DNA of 64,000 bases, taken from positions 1 to 64,000 of the forward strand of contig NZ_SOEF01000008.1 of assembly GCF_004366375.1 (NCBI RefSeq), written 5' to 3'. The notes below the pieces were generated by a model. The model did no database searches, was not told the origin of the DNA, and saw only the letters and a program-made list of their open reading frames with translations. Shown here one piece after another: positions 36,000 to 44,478 of this stretch. How positions within the stretch are numbered: position 1 is the first letter of the stretch; the number at the start of each line of letters is the position of its first letter. Made by a program: the position numbers and the translations under genes. This DNA is from Halanaerobium congolense. GTDB lineage: Bacteria > Bacillota > Halanaerobiia > Halanaerobiales > Halanaerobiaceae.

Positions 36000-36785
36000 T
36001 TATGACACTTTTAGTCCAACCATTATTTCATCTGCTATTCTGGCTATAAATTGTGAATTTGTCGGTTTATTATTTTCACTTAGATTATTGCTGAAATATT
36101 TTTCCAATGCATCTTCATTTCCACGTTTCCAGGCTACATCAATTGCATGTCTAATTGCTCTTTCAACTCTACTTGAGGTAGAATCAAATTCTTCTGCAAC
36201 CTGGGGATAAAGCTTTTTAGTCACAGCACTCAACATATTCATATCATTAATCACCAATTTTACTGCATAGCGCACATATCTATAACCTTTGATATGAGAT
36301 GGAATCCCCAGTTCTCTAATTATTTTTGTAATATATGGTGTGTAATTTCCTTTTTTAAGTTCTGATTCTATTTCTTGTAGAAATAGATCAGAATTCTTAT
36401 CATCTGAATTCATTAATAAATTTATTCTATCTATTAACTTATCTAAATCAAAAGGTTTCATAATATAATAATGAACCCCCAAATCAAAAACATTCTTCAT
36501 TATTTTATCATGACCCATTGCTGATAAGGCTATAATTTTCATATCTTTAATCAAATTTTCAGAATTAAGTTCTTCTAAAACACCAACACCATCAAGATAA
36601 GGCATTATTAAATCTAAAATCATTAAATCAGGATTCTTATTATTTTTTAAATATTCCAGAACCTGTTCTCCATTATGCAGAATTTGTACAACATTGAAAT
36701 CACTATTTAAATCGAAAAATTCAGCCAGCAGCTGGCAAAATTCTTTATTATCATCAACTATTAACACATCAACAGACTTAGTCAT
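36000..36785 (-). CDS. spo0A: Sporulation response regulator Spo0A
   Basis: This 261-residue Spo0A has an N-terminal receiver domain (Asp11, Asp12 and phosphoacceptor Asp58 in LMILDLIMPYLDG, Lys near 110 in MKPFD) and a C-terminal Spo0A DNA-binding domain (about 145-261) with the recognition segment TSSRVERAIRHAIDVAWKRG and the end PTNSQFIARIADEI. It is complete. It follows recN with a 56-base gap; spoIVB, which normally lies between recN and spo0A, is absent. It may act as a general regulator in a non-sporulating strain. Confidence 0.97.
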   Translation of the reverse strand: MTKSVDVLIVDDNKEFCQLLAEFFDLNSDFNVVQILHNGEQVLEYLKNNKNPDLMILDLIMPYLDGVGVLEELNSENLIKDMKIIALSAMGHDKIMKNVFDLGVHYYIMKPFDLDKLIDRINLLMNSDDKNSDLFLQEIESELKKGNYTPYITKIIRELGIPSHIKGYRYVRYAVKLVINDMNMLSAVTKKLYPQVAEEFDSTSSRVERAIRHAIDVAWKRGNEDALEKYFSNNLSENNKPTNSQFIARIADEIMVGLKVS

Positions 36786-36841
36786 TTTAAACCTCCAGTT
36801 AATTATTTAATTTTACATTTTTTCTCCTTCAGCTTAATTTT

Positions 36842-38521
36842 TTAATCTTTTGCCAAAAGCACCATTTCTTCTGCATGGGCCAGAGTTTTATCTGTAATTG
36901 TAGCACCACCAATCATTCTTGCAATTTCAGCAACTCTTTCGTCTTTATCTAAAGCATAAATTTTTGTAAAAGTCCTATTTTTACCTCTTTCCTTTTTGAT
37001 TAAAAAGTGATGATTAGCTGCACTTGCTAATTGCGGCAGATGTGTTATACAAATAATCTGTCTTTCGGCTGCAATTTGGCTTAATTTTGCAGCCATTTTA
37101 GCAGCTGTTTTACCACCAACACCGCTGTCAACCTCATCAAAAATTAAAGTATCTACCTGATCAAGAGCTGCCGTAATTGTCTTTAAAGAAAGCATTATTC
37201 TTGATAATTCTCCCCCAGAAGCTATTTTGGCAAGTGATTTTAAATCCTCACCTCTATTAGGAGAAATTAAAAATTCAATTTGATCAGTCCCATCAGCCGT
37301 AATCTCTTTCTGCTTAAAATCAACTTTAAATCTGACATCTTCCATTGCTAAATCTTTAAGCTCAGCTTTTAATTTAACCTCTAATTTTTTAGCATATTCT
37401 TTTCTGAGCTGAGATAGCTCTCCTGATTTTTTTAAAATTTCTTTTTTAAATTTATTATTTTTCTTAGTTAGAGATGAAATCTTTTCCTCAACATTCTCTA
37501 ATTTATCTCTTTTTTGATAAAGTTCTTCTAAATATGAAAGCACGGTTTCTATATCTTCACCATATTTTCTGAGCAGGGTGTTTATTAAATCAAGTCGATC
37601 ACTAATAATTGCTATTCTTTGCTCATCATAGTTAAAAGCACTTTCAAAATCACCCAGATCAAAAACAAATTCTTCTAAACTATAATATATATCAGCAAAT
37701 TTCTTGTTTAACTTTTTTAAACGTTGATTATAGTCTTCGATTTCCACAAATTTATTTTTTAAAACAGCAAGCCGGTCCATTATGCCCTTCTCACTGTAGT
37801 CATCACCACTTAAAGCGCTTATCAGTTCGGCCACAACTTGGTAAATTTCTTCAGCATGGGAAAGAGACTTATATTCTTCTTTTAAATCCTCATATTCGCC
37901 TTTCATTAACGAAGCTTCTTCTATTTCATCGATTTGAAAATTTATTATATCTAATTCTCTAGCCCTTTGAGAATCATCAATTTCAATTTCTGCTAGCTCT
38001 TTTTGAACCTTATTTAGCTCCTGATAAAGTGATTTTATATTATTTTTCAAAGGTTGAATTTCCTGGCCGATAAAAGCATCAAGAATCATCAAATGGGAGC
38101 CCGGATCTAAAAGCAGCTGATGTTCGTGTTGGCCGTGAATATCTATCAAATAACGACTGATTTTTTTTACTATTTTGAGGGTAGCCAGCTGACCATTAAT
38201 TAGAGTCCGATTGCGTCCATTTTCTCTAATTTCACGGGCAATCAAAATTCCGGAATCTTCTTTTTCGATTCCGGCTTCAGTTAAAATTTTATTGATAATT
38301 GTTAGTTCTTCCGGCTGAAAAAAAGCTGAGATATAAGCGGCTTCTTTACCACTTCGAATTACATCAGTATTTGCGCGTGCACCTAAAAGTAAATCTAAGG
38401 CCCCAATTATTATTGATTTTCCAGCTCCGGTTTCTCCACTTAAAATATTTAAACCTTTTTTGAAATTGATATTAACCTGATTTATCAGTGCAAAATTTTT
38501 AACCTGTAAATCACTGAGCAT
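36842..38521 (-). CDS. recN: DNA repair protein RecN
   Basis: This 559-residue SMC-like ATPase acts in double-strand-break repair. Walker A is GETGAGKSIIIGALDLLLGA (about 29-48), followed by a coiled-coil arm and a C-terminal head with IASGGELSRIMLSLKTI (signature) and DTLIFDEVDSGVGGKTA (Walker B). Length is typical. It sits between nadK and spo0A, 17 bases after nadK, without the usual ahrC gene between. Confidence 0.96.
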   Translation of the reverse strand: MLSDLQVKNFALINQVNINFKKGLNILSGETGAGKSIIIGALDLLLGARANTDVIRSGKEAAYISAFFQPEELTIINKILTEAGIEKEDSGILIAREIRENGRNRTLINGQLATLKIVKKISRYLIDIHGQHEHQLLLDPGSHLMILDAFIGQEIQPLKNNIKSLYQELNKVQKELAEIEIDDSQRARELDIINFQIDEIEEASLMKGEYEDLKEEYKSLSHAEEIYQVVAELISALSGDDYSEKGIMDRLAVLKNKFVEIEDYNQRLKKLNKKFADIYYSLEEFVFDLGDFESAFNYDEQRIAIISDRLDLINTLLRKYGEDIETVLSYLEELYQKRDKLENVEEKISSLTKKNNKFKKEILKKSGELSQLRKEYAKKLEVKLKAELKDLAMEDVRFKVDFKQKEITADGTDQIEFLISPNRGEDLKSLAKIASGGELSRIMLSLKTITAALDQVDTLIFDEVDSGVGGKTAAKMAAKLSQIAAERQIICITHLPQLASAANHHFLIKKERGKNRTFTKIYALDKDERVAEIARMIGGATITDKTLAHAEEMVLLAKD

Positions 38522-38538
38522 AAGTTCTCCTCCTGTAA

Positions 38539-39393
38539 TTAGGCAAGATTCATTTTTTCTTTAATTGTAGTATAAAAAGTACGATCGGGTAATTTAATAA
38601 TTGAAAGTTCCTGATCAGCACCACTGATTAGGATTTCATCACCCGGCACAATTTCGTTTTGCTGTCTACCATCAGCACAACCTTTAACAGTATGTCCATC
38701 ACTATCAATTTTTATTCTTATTTCTTCCTGTTCAGAAATAACCATTGGTCTCAGATGTAAATTGTGAGGGCAAATAGGCGTGATCAGAATAGCTTTAATT
38801 AAATGTGGATTAATGATTGGACCACCAGCAGATAAAGAATAGGCGGTAGAGCCGGTTGGAGTTGATATAATTAATCCATCACCTCTAAAATTATTAACTA
38901 ATTCTTTGTTGATAAATAGTTCAATTTTTAACATATGAGATTCGGGATCACGGTTGATAACATAATCATTTAGCGCATAACTGCTGGCTATTTTTTGATC
39001 AGAACGGTAATGATTTATTTGAATCATCATTCTTTTTTCTATATTATAATTATCATTATCAATCATCTCTAAAGCCTTGGTTAATTCTTCAGTTTCAACA
39101 TCGGTTAAAAAACCAAGATGACCAACATTAATTCCCAAAAGTGGAATATCACTGCCGATAAAATGGTGAGAACTATGTAAAAACGTACCATCACCACCAA
39201 TTATAATAATATAATCTGCTTCTTTTTTTATTTTTTCATAATCGGCTTCTTTCTCAGTTTTATCAAGCTGAAAAGCAGCTTGCTTTTCAATTAAATAATC
39301 TTTATTTCTAGCTTCAAACCACTGCATAGCCCTTTTGGCTACAGTAAAAGCTTCTTTTTTATCAATATTTACTATTAAAGCAGCTCTATCCAT
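38539..39393 (-). CDS. nadK: NAD kinase
   Basis: This 284-residue ATP-NAD kinase phosphorylates NAD to NADP. It has the GGD motif IIGGDGTFL (about 65-73; Asp68 likely catalytic), then LGINVGHLGFLTD, NDYVINR and GDGLIISTPTGSTAYSLSAGG (the NAD site). Full length. It follows tlyA directly (2-base gap) in the isoprenoid-repair operon. Confidence 0.95.
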   Translation of the reverse strand: MDRAALIVNIDKKEAFTVAKRAMQWFEARNKDYLIEKQAAFQLDKTEKEADYEKIKKEADYIIIIGGDGTFLHSSHHFIGSDIPLLGINVGHLGFLTDVETEELTKALEMIDNDNYNIEKRMMIQINHYRSDQKIASSYALNDYVINRDPESHMLKIELFINKELVNNFRGDGLIISTPTGSTAYSLSAGGPIINPHLIKAILITPICPHNLHLRPMVISEQEEIRIKIDSDGHTVKGCADGRQQNEIVPGDEILISGADQELSIIKLPDRTFYTTIKEKMNLA

Positions 39394-39395
39394 CT

Positions 39396-40220
39396 TTATC
39401 CCCCCAACTCTAAATGTGCAGACTCGATTACTTTTAAAATCTTATTCTTCCAATTTTCTCGATCAAAATCTTTAATCTGATCCCTATATTTTAAGCGTAT
39501 CAAAAATTCTATGTTTTTACTTGAAGCCCCGGTTATCGGTGAATAATTAAGATCCAAAGGCTCCATTCCTTCTTTAAGAAAAAAATCACTTAAACTACTT
39601 AGCACCTCCTGGTGAACATCAGGGTCCTTAACGACTCCATTTTTGCCAACTCTTTCTCGACCTGCTTCAAATTGAGGTTTTACTAAAGCAATAAATTCAC
39701 CGTTTTTTTCTAAAAATTTCTTGACTCCGGGGACAATTAATCTTAGAGAAATAAAAGATACATCAGTTACGACCAGCGGAACTTCTACCTCCAACTGATT
39801 TTTTTCTAAATGGCGAAAGTTGCAGCGTTCTAAAACTTCAACCCGCTGATCCTGCCGTAATTTCCAGGCCAGCTGACCATAACCAACATCTATCGCATAT
39901 ACTTTTTTTGCCCCCTGCTGCAGCAGACAGTCAGTAAAGCCTCCAGTTGAAGCTCCAATATCGATTACTTCTTTACCGGCAGGATCTATATTAAATACTT
40001 TTAAAGCTTTTTCAAGTTTATAGCCACCGCGGCTGACATAAGGGTTTTTATCACCTTTGAATTCTATTTCAGCCCCTGGATCAATTTGGGTACCTGCCTT
40101 ATCTTCCCGCTGACCATTGACAAAAACTAAACCAGCCATAATTGCTCTTTTGGCCCGAGACCTGCTTTTAAACATTCCTCGCTCAGTTACTACAATATCT
40201 AATCTTTTTTTTCTGGCCAT
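39396..40220 (-). CDS. tlyA: TlyA family rRNA methyltransferase
   Basis: This 274-residue S4-domain methyltransferase has an S4 RNA-binding domain (about 3-60, RLDIVVTERGMFKSRSRAKR), then a FtsJ-like Rossmann fold with VIDIGASTGGFTDCLLQQGA (SAM site, about 81-100), VYAIDVGYGQL and VTDVSFISLR. TlyA makes 2'-O-methyl cytidine on 16S/23S rRNA and is also reported as a hemolysin-like protein. It overlaps dxs by 22 bases, so translation is coupled. Confidence 0.94.
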   Translation of the reverse strand: MARKKRLDIVVTERGMFKSRSRAKRAIMAGLVFVNGQREDKAGTQIDPGAEIEFKGDKNPYVSRGGYKLEKALKVFNIDPAGKEVIDIGASTGGFTDCLLQQGAKKVYAIDVGYGQLAWKLRQDQRVEVLERCNFRHLEKNQLEVEVPLVVTDVSFISLRLIVPGVKKFLEKNGEFIALVKPQFEAGRERVGKNGVVKDPDVHQEVLSSLSDFFLKEGMEPLDLNYSPITGASSKNIEFLIRLKYRDQIKDFDRENWKNKILKVIESAHLELGG

Positions 40221-42130
40221 AATTTCTTTACCTCCTCTGCTTTCGAAAGCAAAGAAAGTGCATTTTCTAAAATTCCACGGGCATCAAGCTGATATTCTTT
40301 TTTCATTTCTTCCATTCCACCGTGGGTTACAAATTCATCTCCAATCCCGATTCGCTTAATGTTTTTAACTGCGACTCCTCTATCAGCTGCTAATTCTAAA
40401 ACAGCAGAAGAAAAACCGCCTGCCAAAACCTGTTCTTCAGCAGTTATTATATTTTTCGAGTTTTTAAGCGCTTTTAGGATAATTTCTTCATCCAGTGGTT
40501 TAATAAAGCGGGCATCAACAACTGCAGTTTGATAGCCATTATTATTCAATATTTCAGCAGCTTTTTGAGCAGGAATAACAGTTGAACCAACTGCTAAAAT
40601 TGTAAGATCCATATCTTCTTTGATCTCAATTAATTCTTCCGCTTTTCCAATTTCAATTTGCTGCAGTTCTTCAACTTTGCGTGGTGTATATTCTCCAGCA
40701 GCAGTTCCCCGGGGATAGCGAAGTACTGCAGGTCCTTCATAGTTTACTGCTGTATAGAGCATCTGCTGCAGCTGTTCTGCATCTTTGACAGCCATCATCA
40801 CTAAGTTGGGTACCGGCCTCAGAAATGAATAATCAAATAACCCCTGGTGTGTTTCACCATCATTACCAACAATTCCGGCTCTATCTACAGCTATTGTCAA
40901 ATCAATATTCTGCAGAGCAGCATCATGGATCACCTGATCATACCCCCGCTGTAGAAAAGTAGAGTAAATAGCAGCTACTGGTTTCATGCCTCCACGGGCC
41001 AAACCGGTGCTCATAGTTATCGCATGCTGTTCAGCTATCCCTACATCATAATAGCGCTCTGGATATGCCTCAGCAAAAATATCCAATCCGGTTCCAGCTG
41101 CCATTGCCGCAGTAACTCCGGCAATTTTTTTGTCTGCAGCAGCCATTCTGCTTAAAGTCTCACCAAAGATCTGGCTGTAACTCGGCTTTAATTTAGATTT
41201 CTTAGAACTGCCATCCTTAATATTAAAGGCTCCAACTCCATGAAATTTATCGGGATTCTTTTCAGCAGGTAGATAGCCTTTTCCTTTTTTAGTTACAACA
41301 TGTAAAAGCACAGGCCCTTTAATCGCTTCTGCCTGTTTAAAATGCTTCATCAACTCTATAATATTATGTCCATCAATTGGACCCAAATAATTAAAACCAA
41401 ATTCTTCAAAAAGCACACCCTGAATAAAACTATATTTCAAAGCATTTTTAACCCGATCTACTGTGTTAGAAACCGTTTTTCCAATCCGGGGAATTTTGTT
41501 AATTAAAAATTCTATATCTTCCTGAACTCTTTTTACTGTGGGATCATTTCTTAAAGTCGAGAGATAATTGGAAATTGCCCCAACATTATTGGCAATCGAC
41601 ATTTCATTATCATTCAAAATAACATTAATATCGGCTCCAATATGACCGGCATGATTTAAAGCTTCAAAGGCCATACCTCCTGTCAGAGCACCATCACCGA
41701 TTACCGCATAAATATCTCCCATTTGATCTAAGTTTTCTCGGGCTAGAGATAGACCAACTGCAGCTGAAATTGAAGTGCTGCTGTGGCCAGCTCCAATTAT
41801 ATCATGAGGAGATTCCGTACATTTGGGATAACCACTGATTCCGTCCTTTTGTCTCAAACTTGAAAAGCATTCCTTACGACCTGTTAAAATTTTATGAGTA
41901 TAGGCCTGATGTCCAACATCCCAGATTATTTTATCTGTAGGAGAGTTTAAATAATGATGAAGGGCAATTGTTAATTCAACTGTCCCTAGATTTGAAGCAA
42001 GATGCCCCCCAGTTTTCGATATATTTTCTAATAAAAACTCTCTAATTTCAGCAGCCAATTCTTTAAGCTGTGAAGATTTTAAACGTTTTAAATCATCAAT
42101 TCCATTGATTTTTGATAAATAATTTTCCAT
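40199..42130 (-). CDS. dxs: 1-deoxy-D-xylulose-5-phosphate synthase
   Basis: This thiamine diphosphate enzyme is the first step of the methylerythritol phosphate isoprenoid pathway. It has GGHLASNLGTVELTIALHH, GAGHSSTSISAAVG, the TPP-Mg motif GDGALTGGMAFEALNHAG and the C-terminal half with TFLQRGYDQVIHDAALQN. The frame opens at GTG 42139, but the ATG at 42130 is preferred: GAGGTGG lies before it and it overlaps the oapA stop by one base (643 residues). Full length. It is cotranscribed with oapA, tlyA and nadK. Confidence 0.95.
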   Translation of the reverse strand: MENYLSKINGIDDLKRLKSSQLKELAAEIREFLLENISKTGGHLASNLGTVELTIALHHYLNSPTDKIIWDVGHQAYTHKILTGRKECFSSLRQKDGISGYPKCTESPHDIIGAGHSSTSISAAVGLSLARENLDQMGDIYAVIGDGALTGGMAFEALNHAGHIGADINVILNDNEMSIANNVGAISNYLSTLRNDPTVKRVQEDIEFLINKIPRIGKTVSNTVDRVKNALKYSFIQGVLFEEFGFNYLGPIDGHNIIELMKHFKQAEAIKGPVLLHVVTKKGKGYLPAEKNPDKFHGVGAFNIKDGSSKKSKLKPSYSQIFGETLSRMAAADKKIAGVTAAMAAGTGLDIFAEAYPERYYDVGIAEQHAITMSTGLARGGMKPVAAIYSTFLQRGYDQVIHDAALQNIDLTIAVDRAGIVGNDGETHQGLFDYSFLRPVPNLVMMAVKDAEQLQQMLYTAVNYEGPAVLRYPRGTAAGEYTPRKVEELQQIEIGKAEELIEIKEDMDLTILAVGSTVIPAQKAAEILNNNGYQTAVVDARFIKPLDEEIILKALKNSKNIITAEEQVLAGGFSSAVLELAADRGVAVKNIKRIGIGDEFVTHGGMEEMKKEYQLDARGILENALSLLSKAEEVKKLWPEKKD

Positions 42131-42687
42131 TAATTCCACCTCTTTTTTAAAAAATCATAAATTTTGTCATAGATAAGATGAAAAAATGCTAAAAACCTAC
42201 CAACTAAAAATATAATTTCTGTTGATTTTTTCATTCCGTAATATTTAAAAAAGGCTTTACCTCCAACTGTCAGGGATGATGCCAATCCTATAATTACAAG
42301 ATTTGTCCAAAAATTAGAAAAGCCGTAGTAATTGATTAAATCAATTGCAATTACAGCTCCAATTGCTCCACTTATTGTTCCACAAATATCCCCAACAATA
42401 TCACACATTAAACTCGCTACTTTATCTCCATTTTGGGCAAGAAAAAGAGAAGTTTTTGCACCAAAAATTTTCTTAGCAGCTTTAGCATTAAAGGGTTCAG
42501 TTCTAGAAACAGTTGCTGCCACTCCAACCATATCCGCTAAAACTCCTACTATTATAATAATTAACAGTATTATTACTGCCATCGGTAATGGTACAAAACG
42601 CACCTGTGTTTGAGAAACTGAAGAAACACTTACCGCAATAAAAAAGGTCATTATAGCAATAATAATACTGCTCTTTAAATTATCCAA
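42130..42687 (-). CDS. oapA: OLE-associated membrane protein OapA-like
   Basis: This 185-residue integral membrane protein has hydrophobic segments near 6-28, 34-58, 100-120 and 125-145, and a basic tail. The cytoplasmic or membrane-edge motif DIVGD (Asp96 and Asp100) is the DxxxD motif reported as essential in B. halodurans OapA; ADMVGVAATVSRTEPFN is another conserved-looking stretch. The start is TTG 42687, with GAGGTG 7 bases upstream. It directly follows the structured RNA at 42715-43286, the diagnostic arrangement for OLE RNA and its protein. Its molecular function is not settled. Confidence 0.85.
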   Translation of the reverse strand: MDNLKSSIIIAIMTFFIAVSVSSVSQTQVRFVPLPMAVIILLIIIIVGVLADMVGVAATVSRTEPFNAKAAKKIFGAKTSLFLAQNGDKVASLMCDIVGDICGTISGAIGAVIAIDLINYYGFSNFWTNLVIIGLASSLTVGGKAFFKYYGMKKSTEIIFLVGRFLAFFHLIYDKIYDFLKKRWN

Positions 42688-42714
42688 AAATATTCACCTC
42701 TATTTTAAAAATAA

Positions 42715-43286
42715 CAGATGGTAATATAATAGATAAATGCTGTGTCATAGGTCCAGCAGGTTTTCCCCAGGAATTCCCATCTGTCACCATCTGGGAGATT
42801 TCTCTTTAAATTCCCGCCGCAGGGTCTCCCTCTACAGAGCTGGATTGCCACTAAGAACACACTTTAATCCCTATTATATCCCCTTATGGACAGTCTAGAA
42901 GTTTTCCTTTACAGCATTTAAACTATCTTCTAGCTTCTTTTGCAGTACAAGTTTCCAGCAGGTTCAACATAGAGCTGGATCCAAGCATCTATGTTTTGCT
43001 ACTGTCTCCAGTACCACTTCAAAGCAGGCTACACTGCTCAACCTTACGATCAAAGCAGGTGAACCTAGCCTTGCTATGTATTATATAACTCGACCAGGCC
43101 TCCGCGGGAAAGGGGTCAACGCCCACATGCCATTGTGGATCGCCCCAAACCCTTATCTCCCTGCAACAGCCCCCGACTGGGCGTCAGCAGCCATTACAAA
43201 GAACTTCATCGATGTGCCCGTTGACGGATTTTTAGCCCCGCCTTCAAAGATAGTATGCTGACTAGAATACTGCACCATCTGCATTT
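42715..43286 (-). ncRNA. OLE (ornate large extremophilic) noncoding RNA, probable
   Basis: The 634 bases between ispA and oapA carry no plausible gene on the minus strand but are rich in pairing. The ends pair: CCATCTG (43275-43281) with CAGATGG (42715-42721). Internal stems include GGGG/CCCC (43112-43115, 43143-43146) enclosing CCACA/TGTGG (43123-43127, 43134-43138), AGCAG/CTGCT near 43024-43038, AACATAG/CTATGTT (42966-42972, 42989-42995) and CTAGAAG/CTTCTAG (42895-42901, 42927-42933). Size (about 570 nt), position in an ispA-OLE-oapA-dxs operon and neighbour OapA all fit the OLE RNA class of anaerobic/alkaliphilic Firmicutes, which forms a membrane ribonucleoprotein. No covariance model was run. 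Confidence 0.85.
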
Positions 43287-43292
43287 TAACTA

Positions 43293-43321
43293 ATTATAAC
43301 ATATTTATTTAGACCCTTCAA
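43293..43321 (-). promoter_or_regulatory. Promoter of the OLE RNA
   Basis: On the minus strand TTGAAG (43316-43321) and TATAAT (43293-43298) are exactly 17 bases apart, directly after the ispA stop codon. The expected start (about 43286) falls a few bases before the 5' arm of the end-closing stem (43275-43281), so the RNA would begin where its structure begins. Confidence 0.7.
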
Positions 43322-44203
43322 TTAATGCTGTCTCTTTAAGATATAATCAACTAAAGCCTTTAAGTCTCCGGCTTTTTCTCCAAAAATATCTAATTCGACT
43401 TTAGCCTGAGCTGCATGTTCTTCAGCTGCCTTTTTAGCAGCTTCCAGGCCCAATAGTTTAGGATAAGTTGATTTATTTAACTCCTCATCGCGTCCTACAA
43501 CTTTACCCATTTTTTCTGTATCTCCTGTTTGGTCAAGCAGATCATCAACAATTTGAAATAAAACACCTATATTTTCTGCATAAGCCAAAAGAGCCTTTTC
43601 TGCACTGGCATCATATTCTGAACAGTAAACACCATTTAAAACAGCTGCTTTAATTAAAGCTCCTGTTTTTGCTTGGTGGACTTTCTGCATTTCCGCCAGC
43701 GTTAACTCTTTGTTTTCTGCTTCTAAATCTAAAATCTGACCGCCAACCATTCCCTGCTGTCCAGAATATTTAGCAGTATTGGTAATTATTTTAACTTTAG
43801 CTGCAGGATCTAAATTTAATCCAGCTAGTACTTCAAATGCATATGTTAAAAGAGCATCTCCAGCTAAAATTGCTGCTGCTTCTCCAAAAACAAGATGATT
43901 TGTTTTTTTACCGCGGCGGAGCTGATCATCATCCATTGCCGGCAGATCATCATGGATTAATGAATAACTGTGGATCATCTCTAAAGCAGAGCCAGCCCTC
44001 AAGGCAGCCTCATAATTTCCTGATAATAATTCTGCTGTTAATAATGTTAAAACAGGTCTGATTCTTTTACCACCAGAAAGCAGAGTATACTGCATGGCTT
44101 CTGTTAATTGAGGAGCTGTTTCCTCTTCTAAAGTCATTAACTCTTCCAAATCTTTTTCGACTTCTTCAGCTTTGCTTTTTAATATTTCCTTTATCTGCTG
44201 CAA
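43322..44203 (-). CDS. ispA: Farnesyl/geranyl diphosphate synthase
   Basis: This 293-residue trans-isoprenyl diphosphate synthase has the first aspartate-rich motif DDLPAMDDDQLRRGK (about 85-99) and the second DDLLDQTGD (about 226-234), with LLSGGKRIRPVL at 41-52. It condenses IPP with DMAPP/GPP to make farnesyl diphosphate for undecaprenyl and quinone-type lipids. It lies 2 bases after xseB, the normal xseA-xseB-ispA arrangement, and just before the OLE RNA promoter. Confidence 0.95.
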   Translation of the reverse strand: MQQIKEILKSKAEEVEKDLEELMTLEEETAPQLTEAMQYTLLSGGKRIRPVLTLLTAELLSGNYEAALRAGSALEMIHSYSLIHDDLPAMDDDQLRRGKKTNHLVFGEAAAILAGDALLTYAFEVLAGLNLDPAAKVKIITNTAKYSGQQGMVGGQILDLEAENKELTLAEMQKVHQAKTGALIKAAVLNGVYCSEYDASAEKALLAYAENIGVLFQIVDDLLDQTGDTEKMGKVVGRDEELNKSTYPKLLGLEAAKKAAEEHAAQAKVELDIFGEKAGDLKALVDYILKRQH

Positions 44204-44205
44204 AA

Positions 44206-44478
44206 TTAATCCTCCTCAATCACATTTTCAAAGGGGACCTCTCTTTTAAATTCATCATTTTCTTTGATCATTAACTCAATTTTCTTTTCAGCTTTGTCTA
44301 ATTTTTGATTACAAAATTTTAGCAGCTGCATTCCCTGATTAAATTCTTTTAATGTTTGATCAAGGGAAAGGCCTCCTTTTTCAAGTTCTTCTACAATTTT
44401 TTGTAACTTCTCTAAAGCTGATTCAAAATCTAAATTTTCAAGATCAAGCACATCTTCTTTATCTTTTTTATTAGTCAT
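44206..44478 (-). CDS. xseB: Exodeoxyribonuclease VII small subunit
   Basis: This small subunit of exonuclease VII (degrades single-stranded DNA from both ends) has the diagnostic helical pattern FESALEKLQKIVEELEKGGL and LDQTLKEFNQGMQLLKFCNQ. The frame opens at TTG 44490; the ATG at 44478, with GGTGAT upstream, overlaps the xseA stop by 8 bases and is preferred, giving 90 residues. Confidence 0.95.
   Translation of the reverse strand: MTNKKDKEDVLDLENLDFESALEKLQKIVEELEKGGLSLDQTLKEFNQGMQLLKFCNQKLDKAEKKIELMIKENDEFKREVPFENVIEED

Noticed and set aside
43076-43261. A 61-codon plus-strand open frame inside the RNA region at 43 kb
   Set aside because: It lies on the strand opposite to the structured RNA, has no Shine-Dalgarno and no recognisable domain; its openness follows from local GC-rich stems.
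42715-43286. RNase P RNA or tmRNA as the identity of the structured RNA
   Set aside because: The conserved ends of tmRNA and the RNase P core motifs were not seen, while gene context strongly fits OLE RNA.
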